Source: Dryomyza anilis
Lineage: Eukaryota; Arthropoda; Insecta; Diptera; Dryomyzidae
Assembly: GCA_951804985.1 (NCBI GenBank)
Contig: OX638134.1
Location: forward strand, 2,418,001-2,482,000
DNA length: 64,000 nucleotides
Direction: 5' to 3'
Program-made: the position numbers and the translations under genes
Shown here: one piece after another, positions 52,282 to 63,600 of the stretch
Numbering within the stretch: position 1 is the first letter of the stretch
How the letters are laid out: the number at the start of each line of letters is the position of its first letter
The notes under the pieces: generated by a model
Seen by the model: the letters and a program-made list of their open reading frames with translations, nothing else
Database searches by the model: none
What the model was told of the DNA's origin: nothing

Positions 52282-55200
52282 ATGGTAAGTTTGATCAACA
52301 ATGTTGACAGTTGTTGAAAAAAATAAGTAATTAAATTTATTAAAACGCAAATAGATTATTTTGTTAATTTGTACAACAATTAAGATCAACAATTGTTTAA
52401 ATGAGAAATAGATTGGTATTATGGTATAGATATCGCAAGTTGATGCCACAATGCGTTTTTTTGTTGCTTTATTGCAGTTTGCTTTAATTTGTTTGCATAA
52501 CTTTTTGTCAATTTTTATGCGACGCGGTAACGAACAACATACATAATATGGAAAAGTTGTAAGAACCGTTTTAGTTCCCAGTGTTAATTTGAAATGCATA
52601 GTTCTTTATCTGCTTTGGCCGTATACAAATATATCGGCTGAAGTTTATGCTAGAAATGTTTCAAAAGATGAACTTCTAAATGTAGGAATAGTGACAAAAA
52701 CCGACCGAGGTCACAACTGGTTTTTGGATTATAACAAAGTGGACCCCGTGCTGCAAAAACGGGGCGAGCGACCAATTTTATTTTAGGTGTCGTGACATAT
52801 TCCAAAGTAAACTTCCCAAATGTATAAATATATGAATTCCAAATAACGGAAAGTGGAAGAATGCAATCTTCAGAATCATTTTTTATAGATACATTAGCTG
52901 GACCCATGCACGACTCGTGCAAAGATTTTGTGAATGCAAGGATATGGAGTGATTTTATTAAAATCCCTGTAGTAAATAGAATGAGTAAAAAGCAATTCTA
53001 GAATTTATTCTATACAGTCAGAGAACCTTACCGACTCGATACTTTCTTTAATTATTTTTTGTATGAAACGGTTTTTATTACAAGGAGTTCCACTCTCGTT
53101 TCTCGGAGAAGTGAGTGTAGAAGGGGGTTCATAAACATCTTTGTTTAGAAGTCTTCTAACTATGAATTCTAAGAACTACTTTTAGAATGTATTAACAGGA
53201 AGAGATTCTAATACACCTCAATTTGAAGGCATTTATGAAGCGTTTATATTTTTAGAATGTTAATAGGTACATATTACCAATAACAAAAAAGGTGGGAGTT
53301 TTTTTTCATTCATTTTATTGTAATATGTCGTTAAATTTAAATTATAATTTACTTTTATGAGGTATGCAGGTGTTACAGAGGAAATACAATTTAATCTTGC
53401 GAACATATGCATTGCTATTAGCAAACGATTGATGAAAAAATATCTAAGAATTTAATATTTTAAGCCGCTATTTTTAATTGCTAGAGATAGTGAACTTACG
53501 TTGAATTTATGACGATACAACACCTCACCTTCAGTTTTTCATTAAACCTATTTTGAAATTAGGCCAAGATTTAGAGAATAGTTAAATTTCTTACGTATTA
53601 AATCCTGAAGACATCAGATTATTGCGTTATTTCATTTAATTGTAAATAAAAATATCAAATTACAGCTGATATTTCAAAACAAAATCAAAAATTGTTTAGT
53701 TATTACCGCCGGCATTGACAAGAAGGAATCTTGGAAGAAATATATTATTTATTTCAGAAATTCATTGCAAAAAAGCATACAAATTGTTTAAAACATTCTT
53801 TGCATTGCTAGAAGGGGTTTTGGAATCGCATTGTATTCAGTGATATTACTTACTTACTTACTTATTTGGCCATTACAACCCATCATGGGTTTCGGCTGCA
53901 GCAATCACCCCTCGCCATCATGCCATAGAGGAGGACTGACATGATGAGCCACTTATAGAGCGTAATTTTTGTCCGTCGACAGAGGGCTCTGCTCCTCAAT
54001 TGCCTACTGAGCCCAAGGAACACCTGTTGGCAAGAGTTATTCTTCGGCTAATCTCCAGGCTGACATTGTTTTCCTTGTTGATGCTGGTTCCTAGGTATAC
54101 GAAGTCCTTCACACATTCAATAGTTGTCAATAGTGGCGTGTTGTCCAAGACGTCGGTACTCTTTGTTTGTTTACACTAGGTACTTCGTCTTGTCCTCGTT
54201 CACCGTAAGACCCATTCGACGCGATTCCCTCTCTAAACTGGAGAATGCTGCACTGACTGCTCGTACGATCTGCCCAATGATGTCGATATCATCTGCGTAC
54301 CCGAGCAGCATGGACCTCTTGTTGAAGATAGTGCCATTGTGATGGAGTTGTGCAGCTCTTACAATCTTCTCTATTATTAGGTTGAAGAAGTCACACGATA
54401 GGGAATTCAGTGATATAGAAATCTGTATTTTGCTTGCACAGAAGCTGTTATAGCATTACTTCTGAACGGAGGATTTCACAAATTTACTTCTGGGAATAGT
54501 TTGATTTTAAAGCACCTATCGATCTTCATCATTATTTTAAAATATTTTTTTGAATTTTTATCATTTGCAAGAAAAATGTTTGAACATATTATAAATAAAG
54601 ATGCCAATCGATGAGTGCTTTAAAAACAAACAATAAATGCCTTTAAATCACTATTTTATCTTGCACCATTAAAGTGTTATAGCAAAAAAACCAAAAGATT
54701 CGCCCTTTTCAATTTTTCAAATTTCTTATTTTTTTGCTATAACTGTTTATTAGTGCAAGATAAAATAGTTGTGTAAAGGCATTAATTGTTTGATTTAAAA
54801 GTTTGGACAAACATTTTCCTTGCAAATAACAAAAGGAAAATTAATATTTTTAAATATTTTTAAATAATGATGCCAATCGATAGGTTCTTTTAAACCAAAC
54901 AATCAAAGCCCTTACATCACTATTTTATCTTGCGCAAATAAAGAGTTATAGCATAAAAAAACAAAAATGTTTGCGTCAGGATACTGCCTCACAAAATCCG
55001 TAAGTTGTCCAAATCCAAAGATATACGTTATAATAATTGATGAATAAACCAAAATAACAAAAAAAATAAATTAAAATAAAATAAATTTTACTACTTTATG
55101 AAGCACTTTAACTTTAACATTATGATTTCCCAAAATTTTAAAAATGCACATTCGCCCCTTTGACATGAGAGTGACGATATAATTTCTAGAAAATTTTCAA

Positions 55201-56348
55201 AAAAATAATTTAATTATTTTTCGTACTAAGCCATTGCAAACAAAATATTAAAAAAAAGATAATAAAAAAAAGAAGAAATGTCTAAATGCAATTGAGATTA
55301 AAACATTATTAACATGATCAGCGTTCTCACCCATTTATTATAATTTTCATTAAAGTGATGCAAAAAAAAAACAATGAAACTATTTTCTCTTAATAGTAAT
55401 AATTATTTTTAATGATCGTGTTTAAATGCCATAATAATCATTTAACTCTTCTCCATCCAGAATAAACTGAAATCAAAGCAAAAGGAGTGGGTGAAAAAAT
55501 TCATATCACTGACTCAGACAGGCGAACAGACGGCCATCTATTGCCTGCAACAGAATGACTGGCAGTATGAGTTAGCATGCGACAATTACTTTCAAAACCC
55601 TAAGTACTACTATCGCGAATTGGATCGCAAGCGTATCGAGCAACTCTTCAATCGTTACCGCGATCCCAGCGATCCACAGAAGATTAATTCCGAGGGTGTT
55701 ATCCGATTTCTCGATGAACTAGAGTTAAGTCCCGACTCCAAGCTGGTGCTTATCATCGCATGGAAATTTCGAGCTGAGACGCAGTGTGAATTCACAAGAG
55801 ACGAATTTATGAACGGCATGAGCGATTTGGGAGTCGACAGTGTAGATAAACTAAAAGCGAAACTCACATTGCTCGAGTCCGAACTGAATGATCTGGGAAA
55901 ATTTAAAGATTTTTATCAGTTTACCTTCAACTATGCCAAGGATCCAGGACAAAAGGGCATTGAGCTAGAGATGGCAATTGCCTACTGGGGCATAGTGCTT
56001 AGGGGTCGCTTCAAATTTTTAGACATTTGGTGTCAATTTTTGACGGTAAGTGGTATATTATATATTTATTATATATTTTTGGCATGTGTTTAATTGCAGG
56101 AAAAGCATAAACGTTCCATACCCAAAGACACATGGAATTTACTTTTGGATTTCGCTACGCACATCGATGATCACATGTCCAACTATGACTCTGAAGGTGC
56201 TTGGCCAGTACTTATCGATGATTTCGTCGAGTGGTGCCACGAGAATCACTACAACAAGCAAACCACTCAGCAACAGCAGCAGCAACAGCAGAAGAACATA
56301 TCAAGCAGTTTTCAGACATCTCACAGTACAAATATGAACTATGGCTAA
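52282..56348 (+). CDS. SCCRO: DCN1-like protein (DCUN1D1/SCCRO), cullin neddylation co-E3
   Basis: Three coding exons: 52282-52284 (only the ATG, followed by GTAAGT), 55461-56045 and 56100-56348, total 278 codons (human DCUN1D1 259). The product starts [20 protein letters not shown], matching the family N-terminus, which justifies the ATG-only exon. Residues 8-45 are a UBA-like domain ([20 protein letters not shown]). Residues 58-245 are the PONY/DCUN1 domain, with the cullin-binding region WNLLLDF (Asp213) and [18 protein letters not shown] (Ala230, Asp236). A Gln-rich extension ends the protein. Role by family: promotes Nedd8 transfer from UBC12 to cullins together with Rbx1. Intron 1 is 3.2 kb and contains a retroelement fragment. 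The SCCRO assignment rather than another DCUN1D paralogue rests on the UBA domain. Confidence 0.9.
52890..52968 (+). mobile_element. Truncated copy of the AGCTGGACCC repeat
   Basis: TTAGCTGGACCCATGCACGA through GGATATGGAGTGATTTTATT matches 45873-45945 almost base for base. Only the left end of the element is present. Confidence 0.6.
53847..54404 (-). mobile_element. 5'-truncated non-LTR retrotransposon fragment with 12-bp target duplication
   Basis: On the minus strand the fragment encodes part of a reverse transcriptase, including [12 protein letters not shown] (the YxDD catalytic box) and [14 protein letters not shown], then a stop and frame damage. The 3' end runs into an (AAGT)n tail, seen on the plus strand as ACTTACTTACTT. 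The direct repeat ATTCAGTGATAT at 53835-53846 and 54405-54416 is an exact 12-bp target-site duplication, defining both ends. The YADDIDIIG motif and simple-repeat tail suggest an RTE-like or related non-LTR clade; the clade is not certain. The copy is dead. Confidence 0.8.
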
Positions 56349-57067
56349 CGAATAATTAATATTTTCATTATTTTATTATTGCTAAAATATTTCCTTTTAT
56401 TCATATTATAAAACTCAAACGAAGAAGAAGAAGAACAGCGGAAACAGAATCAGAATGTTGGCAGAAACATTGCAGTGTGTCTACTGGCGACCGAGTGGTA
56501 GCCGGCTGGGAAAAAGCGAATAACTTTATACATAATAGAAATAATTTCCATTTTAAAGCAGACTATCTTAAAATTAAATGCAAATGTTGAAGTTTTCGTT
56601 AGCATTCGTGTTGCTAGTTTTTTTTTTTTATTTATTTTATTTTATTTTTATTCTATAATGCGTTTTGCAAAAAATTTACCGATATATTTTAAATAATTAA
56701 GTAGATTTAATTAAAACTAATTTAAAAACATAAACGAGCAACAAATTATGAATTTAAAATTAACACCAATAAATGCTACAAATAGCGCTTAAATTGAAGC
56801 TAAAATGTCTTGAAAGACCATTGTCCCATTTTAAATAATTTAAAGAGCAGTTTATTTGAAGTTGCTGCAATGTAGGTACATAGTGGAAACATCAATCGAA
56901 GTAAATTTTTGAAAAATGTTTTGTGTTAATAGACTTCGAAGCAAATATTATTCATGTACGAACAAAATTTTAAGCCGTTTATAAATTTGAAATAAATGCC
57001 AAAAATTTGTAGTTTATCTAAAAAATTCGAAGAATTGAAAAAAAAAATTATTAAATTTAAAAAGTTC
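56349..57067. other. SCCRO 3' region and leader of the next gene
   Basis: AT-rich intergenic sequence of 720 bp with several T-runs. No gene or repeat recognised. Confidence 0.4.
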
Positions 57068-60000
57068 ATGGGCGAAGCATTTCAGAATCTCAGAGCGCAA
57101 GGTAAGAACACTCATCGGCTGGAGTAGCAGCGAATCATCGGTAGCTTCTAAAATCGTCCACTCTTTGTTGCAGGCAAAAGTGTTGTTGTAGAGCGAGAAG
57201 AGAACATAGTGATCGAGCGCAGCGATCATAACATCATCAAGCGCAAGCAGACGATCGTCAGAGAAAAATTTCTGAATGATGCAAACAAGCTGCACGCGGC
57301 ACGACAGGACATTTCCGATAAGAAACACAAGCGACAGCGTAAGCAACGAAGCAGATTAGTGCCGCCCCATTCAGTATTGGACTTGGTCGCATTGCGGCAG
57401 GATATTGACTATGAAATTGCGAAGCTAAAGCGCGCAGCAGGACGGCATTCATTTAAGTCCGCAAATGACGCTGCTATTAAGCAGATGAATATGAAAAAAA
57501 ATGTCGCCATACAAAACGACATGACCTGGGATCAAAATCTGAGTCCAAAAAACGTTGAGTACACATTCGAAAAATACTCGAGTCAGCATAAAATAAAGCA
57601 GCGCCCAAATAGACACGACGAACAGACATCCTGTAGGCCGCGCATGCGCACCATTGGACTGCAGAAGGACACGCAGCGTAGTGACAAAAAAGCGGTTTGC
57701 CTCGACTCCGCCCCGGCAATACCAGCGGCATTTGCTTGCTTCGAGTACGAGCCGAACGGCGCCCTCACCGACTACTACAGTAGCAAGAACACGGTACATA
57801 ACAGCAACAACATGCATAGTGGCTGTCGAAAGTATTGCCAACACTACAACATGTCTGGCAATTACAACGGCGTCTTGTGCAACCAAAATACATACATGGA
57901 GACGGGCGTCTCGCCATGCCGAAACTACAACTACTGTTGCGACGAGTACTACTACGACTGCGCGGCGCAGCAGCAACGACTGCAGAACAGCTACCAGCAA
58001 CAGTCTGTTTGCGGCTGCAAACAACTCAGTCATCAATGCAGCTGCAACGGCGGCACTGGTGACCACTGCCACAGGCACCATCAACAACAACACCACCACC
58101 ATCAAGCTAGCCATAGAACTAACCACAGACGCTGCAGCGACCTGAACACAGATGAATTTTACGCACGCAAAAAGTCAGCTGTGGACGACAAGACGCCACG
58201 TAGACGCAGCCGCTCTAGACACAAGGAGGAGAAGCTGACAAAGAAGCAATTAGCTGCCATAGCGGAGCGACAAAAACAATTGGAACTTGCAGAAACGAAT
58301 GCATTGATGGATAGGGAGAAATGTCGTACTAAGCGACGTAGCAAATCTAAGAGTAGGGATGTGGATGGTGCGGCCGACACGCATCACAGGGAGCAGAGCG
58401 CAGCCAAACTGGCAGCATATCTGACGCTTAGTAACAGCGACACTCTATTGGACAAGGCTAAAATGCTGGAGATAACTAAAAAGAAGATGAAACTGAAGGA
58501 GCTATGTCGCAAGTTTGATGAATGCAATTCATCTAGTATGGCGCCCGATGATTGCGACCAGGAGACACTGCGCACTTTGGAAAAAATGCGCATCACGGCC
58601 TACAAACCGCAGAAACGGAGTCAGAAATCAGCAAAATCCGAAGATGAATCGGCCAACAGCCCGCACAAAGGTGTTAAGAAGGAAACGCAGTACAACAAAT
58701 ACATCAATCAATATAAACGAGTTCCCGAAGAAGCAGCTACATCGATTAAACATGGGACAAGTGGTGAGGCAGTCAGTGATGGATTAGAATTAACCGACAA
58801 AACAATAACGGATTTCAACAGGCCAGTTGAACCAAAGACTAGTGGACTTGCGGCCGCGTACGCAATACCAGCTGAAGATATCATCAGTGAGTATCGCAGA
58901 GAGAGCTCTATAATAATAAGTGGCAAAACGGCGGCGACGTCGCCGCATCCGAGCAGTCCGCGCTCTAGTCTGGCTCAGGGCGTAAAAAATCTACAGCAAG
59001 GGTGGCAGGACTCGCAGAAAACCGATATTGAGCAGAGCACGGCGGGTACATCGGCTGAAGGCGTTAAACAAGATTATGGTCGTCCATTCAAGCCGCCAAC
59101 AGTAGCAGCGGATACATATCGTGAAGACGGTAGTAAATCTCCGCTCAAGCAGGATCATCTGAAGAACGTCCAAAGAGAGCCCAGTCCACCGCTTAGACGC
59201 ATTGCTAGAGAAGATATAAATAAAAATGATTCTCAAAGCCGGGACACTACGCGTGGTCAGACACATGAAAATATGCAAGAACAAACTGATCGCAGTAAAC
59301 GCTCGCACGAAAAGCGAAATAGTAAAGTAGAATCATATCCAAACACTGAAGCTTATAATGCCAGACAACCACAGAGTTCAAAAGAACAAGTGGATCGCAG
59401 TAAACGCTCGCACGAAAAGCGAATTAGTAAAGTAGAATCATATCCAGAGACTGAAGCTTATAATGCCAGACAACCACATAGTTCAAAAGACCAAGTTGAT
59501 CGCAGTAAACGCTCGCACGAAACGCGAAATGACCGAACTGATGAAATAGAATCATGCCCAGAGGATGATGAAGATTGGAATGCGCGAAAACCACGTAGTC
59601 CAAACTCTGCCCGCGATCGCCCTATTAGAGATGAACGAGCCACCACTAGAGGAAGCCGTAGTCAGCCAACCAATGAAGCTCCACAAGCACAAGTTGACCG
59701 CAGTAATCGCTCGCAGGAAGCACGTGCTGATAGAACTAATGCAATAGAATCAGAAGGAGATAATGAAGATTGGAGTGCCAGACAACGACATAGCAAAATC
59801 TCGGCACGCGATCGTTTAGTTAGAGATGAAAGAGCCACTATTAGTGGAAGCCGGGAAAACGTTGGTCGCATTCTGACAGGGGGTGAGAGTCGGCATAATC
59901 CGTATGACTATAAGCGTTTGCAAGAAGCAGAAGACTGTCTACCGAACAATCCTGAGGAAAAACAACAATCGCTGCGCGAACGTTACGCCACACAAGCACC

Positions 60001-61846
60001 TGTTTGTTATCCGGAAAAACCTTCAGTAAATCAATTTTCTAACCATCCGCATAACTATAAATGTAAAGAAAGAAAAGTTATATATTGTGATAACCAGGAT
60101 TATAATTACCGTCCACCTGTCGATGTGAGATACTGCGACAATGTTACAACGCAACATTGGGGTAACCAGGAACGTAGTTATCGTCCCCAACCTAACAAAA
60201 CGAGAGACCGCGACAACGTATCCACACAACATTGCGATAAGCAGGATTATAGTTACCATCCCCATGACATGAGATATAGCAACAATGTTGTCACGCAACA
60301 TGGTACCTCTGACCGTGGTGTGCCGCAGGAATCTGACTATAACTGCCCTACCTCAAGTAAGGATGAACGTGCTGGTTTCAGACCGTCCAACAGTGTAAAA
60401 ACTAGCCGACAAATGTCGCTTAGTGGTCTGCCAGAAAATCCCCAAAGTAATAAATATCCCGAATATGCTATTGAACCCGATGCCCAGTTTTGCGAGAATG
60501 TACTCGAAGAAGGCGTAGTTTATCGCGATGGCAAGGACGTTAGATACCGCATAAGACGCGCAAGTGATCAGCAGTACACAAATGACACACACAACTATGC
60601 TAGGGAAGAAAAGACGGAAATGCAGGGACTGGCCAACACGAATGGCTATGCGCAAACATCAAACATGCTTCAAGATAACATGGACTTGGGAGAAAGAGTT
60701 CCAAATCAGTCATCCACCAGTGGAACTTGTAGCTCCGCATATGGTAAGTCTGGTGTTTTCAGTTGGTTTCTGTGACAATATGAAATAACACCGCAAGAAG
60801 TATTCTTTTTAACTTTAACCAGGTATTGAAATCGAAAGGCATTTTAATTACCTTTTAAGTTTCAGTTGCTTTTAATTTTTAAAAGGAAACGATTTCGGAA
60901 CACCGAGTGTAGGTTAATATTTAGATTTTAAATAAAAGAAGCAGTAAGGATGGTTAGGTCACATGGGAAGTTTTGAACATTTTTGAAGGAAAATTGTGAT
61001 ATTTGGTGTGATAAAGTTAGTAAGAATTGTGAGTTATAGTCGATCTAAACCGACTATAAATACCCTACACATATGTGACAATGTGGGACGCTACTAAGTG
61101 ATAGGTCACGTAGGTATACGAATCCTAAAAATAACTCAAAACTTGCAATCACTGAAGAATTACTTTTCATTTGATACCCATATGTCAAATCGGTAGGTAT
61201 ACGGAATTTCGATTTTTGTTTTTTGTGAACCACAAGTCAGTTCGTGGGAAAGCATTATTTTAAAATATTTGAGCATAAAATCAATATATATTTGACCAAG
61301 AAAGTTCACTTAAGACCGTATAAAGTAAAAATCTTTTGTAGATGAAAATTTTATATGAGGTTTTTGAACATAAGTGGTCTGTTCTCAGGTCACAATAGAC
61401 CGATCAAGTTAATTTTCTTGTGTTTATTTAATTGTTCATCCTCATCGGAAAACATGTTTGATTGTAGAGACTGTACATATATTTTATTCATCGAGAATCT
61501 CTATTAATGCGAATTTTCATTGCAATTTTTTTTTTTTAGAAAATGTTATAATGTGAAATAATAGGGGAATCTAAAAACATTTTCAGATTTAATTGATTAA
61601 ATTTTATACTTTATAAATGCAGCCTCTGCCAGCTCTTACAACTCGCTCCTATGCGGCACAAACAACACTACCAACAATGCGAACAACAGTTGCTCATGCA
61701 GACGGCAACGTATGCGTTCACAAATTCCCGAGTTTACTGGATGTCCCTGCATGTTGGACACATACTGTTCTATCATCGCCATGTTAAACAAGGACCAGAC
61801 AAACAACAGAGCCGTAATTGATGACAACTTTATCGAATCACACTGA
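57068..61846 (+). CDS. Unrecognised large, disordered, repeat-bearing protein
   Basis: Three coding exons: 57068-57101, 57174-60743 and 61623-61846, joined in phase 1 both times (donors GTAAGA and GTAAGT), 1275 codons. I do not recognise a family. Visible parts: a basic, charged N-terminus (residues 1-105) with likely helix; a Cys/His/Tyr-rich, poly-Gln/His region (about 228-334) with many CxC and CxxC pairs; a basic segment with Arg-Ser pairs (RRRSRSRHK, KRRSKSKSRD) around a short coiled coil (about 340-400); 35-residue tandem repeats containing QVDRSKRSHE (about 714-874); Tyr/Asp/His-rich repeats of about 27 residues (about 974-1056); and a cysteine-bearing C-terminus (TGCPCMLDTYCSI). If 57068 is not the true start, upstream exons may exist. 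Intron 2 carries an inverted copy of the ATACCCTACAC element. A scaffold or cytoskeletal role is only a guess. Confidence 0.75.
59288..59760 (+). repeat. In-frame coding tandem repeats (105-bp unit)
   Basis: GATCGCAGTAAACGCTCGCA recurs at 59288, 59393 and 59498 with exactly 105-base spacing (35 codons) and very high identity, then as a diverged copy near 59696 after a 66-codon interval. The close DNA identity implies recent duplication or gene conversion in the coding exon. Confidence 0.8.
61039..61430 (-). mobile_element. ATACCCTACAC element (copy 2, inverted and truncated)
   Basis: CCGACTATAAATACCCTACACATATGTG onward (key blocks GGTATACGAATCCTAAAA, GAACCACAAGTC, CAATATATATTTGACCAA, GAACATAAGTGGTC) matches the reverse complement of 40770-41110. 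The GTCTGTC end is missing. It lies inside intron 2 of the unrecognised gene. Confidence 0.65.
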
Positions 61847-62134
61847 ATATTCTAATTATGTTTAATATATTTTGTTTGTATTAGTTTTAGAATTATATAA
61901 TGAAATTATTTGTAATGTGTCTAAGTATATTTATTTTTATTGTAATGCATGTTCGAAATATAAATTCAATTTGTATTGTAGAATAAAGTTTATTTTGATA
62001 TATTTAATTAGTGTTGAAACCAGAGTCCAGAGACAAAGGATAACCTTTTCGCAGGTTCCTGAATAACACTCACTAAATAACATTTATTAAATAAATCAGT
62101 GAGAAACCAAAAATTAAAGAAAACAAAAATAAAA

Positions 62135-62265
62135 GGTGTTGGTCTGAGAGAAACCTTTGTTTTTGAAAAAATTCGGTTTCGGTCTGAGGGAAACCTTTAT
62201 TTTTAAAAATTTTCGATTTCGTACTGTGCGAAACCTTTATTATTGAACATTTTCGGTTGCGGTTG
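62135..62265. repeat. Three-copy tandem repeat, unit about 53 bp
   Basis: GGTCTGAGAGAAACCTTTGT, GGTCTGAGGGAAACCTTTAT and GTACTGTGCGAAACCTTTAT head three successive units, each ending in TTTTCGGTTTCGGT-like sequence. Confidence 0.6.
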
Positions 62266-62429
62266 AGAAGCGTTGATCACCATTTTCCAAAAAATATATA
62301 TATTACCTATAATATAAGCAAAATATATGTTGATTTTCAGGTTCTCGTTTCTCTATAATTAGCGAGCGTGTCTGTTTGTTAATTCTGTTTATTTGATTTT
62401 TGTATTTTTTGCAAAGTCTTAGTCATTCG

Positions 62430-63600
62430 CTAACCCAAAATTCATGAAAATCGGTTCATCCGTTCAGTTACTATTAATAAATATAGCCACAGACCCAAAA
62501 ACACCACGGCAGTTATTTGTGCGAAAAAAGCATTGCATACTTGTAGGATCATCATTTTATTCGACAGCAAAAATTGCATACTTCTCGGCGATCGTTTTGG
62601 TTGTGATACCTGCTACTTTTGCTGGGCGCCTGTCACTTCAGAAAATGCAGCAGCGCCGAATTTCGACCGACTGCGCTGCCGATAAAAAAAATGCTGGCAG
62701 CAACTTGCTGCCGTTTACTGAGTGCCTGGTATTTTGGTAGATTTCAATTTTTCAACTTTTTCGTGAAAAAAAACAAACTCGAAGACGTATTTTTTATGTC
62801 TTTTGAAAACTTTTCTTAATAAAAATTTAACCGCTCCACCGATTAGCATGAAATTTGGACTAGAGCATCCTCATTTTTCGCTTATTATGTTACACCTTAA
62901 ATGGCCGATGTGCGCAAGCAGACACGCCCACTATTTAAAATTGAAATGTGTAATATGCAAAAATGTTGACTACTTACTTGATATAATGATTTATATAATT
63001 TTTATGCACTAACCGATTGTCATAAAATTGGGCAGCATGGCTGCTTATGATTGGTGCTAAAATATAAAAATCAAACTATAAAAATATATGGGCGGACACG
63101 CCCATTATATGCAATTATATTTTGTCAATAGGTCTTTTCGTATATTAATTTATAGCAACAGAACGGTTTAACCGATTTGCATAAAATTAACACTAAAGTA
63201 TAGTAAATAACTTATTTATGATGATAAAAATCTATGCGGCGGAAATGGCGATCAGACACGCCCATTTAATAACATCAAAAAACAATATTTAAAAATTATG
63301 GTATATTGTCGTTTATAAATGTTATTTATATATCAATTTGAAAAATATTTTATAGTGTCATTGCCAGTCATCAGTACTCTTGTATAAAACTAGTTTTATT
63401 CAAATCGGTTGAGTGGTTTAAAAGTTATCAACAGAAATCAATTGCTTCATAAACCATTTTTAAATTTAAAATATTAGGTGTGTCTGTTGGTTATATCTGA
63501 GTCTTTTATTTTTTGTATTTAACTGAAAGCCTTATGTGGTTAAAATTTCATCAATATCTATTGATCCGTTTTGTTTTTATAAATAAATATAACAACAGAC
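62430..63600 (+). mobile_element. Non-coding interspersed element built of related modules
   Basis: Units carrying AACCGATT(A/T)GCATAAAATT followed about 80-120 bases later by GCGGACACGCCCATT recur at about 62825-62935, 63005-63105 and 63165-63270, bounded by AAAATCGGTTCATCCGTTCAG (62445) and AAATCGGTTGAGTGGTTTAAA (63400). This layout is typical of non-coding TE remnants in flies. The ends are not resolved. Confidence 0.45.

Larger units (their letters stand above)
52285..55460. other. SCCRO intron 1
   Basis: 3176 bp with donor ATG|GTAAGT and acceptor CCATCCAG|AAT. It contains a second copy of the AGCTGGACCC repeat end (52890-52968), a reverse-transcriptase fragment with target duplication (53847-54404), and an AT-rich segment (54590-54980) in which TTTTATCTTGC and GCCAATCGAT(A/G) units recur in direct and inverted orientation. 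Confidence 0.6.

Noticed and set aside
54124..54342. 72-codon plus-strand ORF in SCCRO intron 1
   Set aside because: It is antisense to the reverse-transcriptase fragment, which explains its coding-like composition.
57449..58126. 225-codon minus-strand ORF opposite the large gene
   Set aside because: It is a shadow of the codon bias of the plus-strand exon; valine and alanine-rich with no motif.
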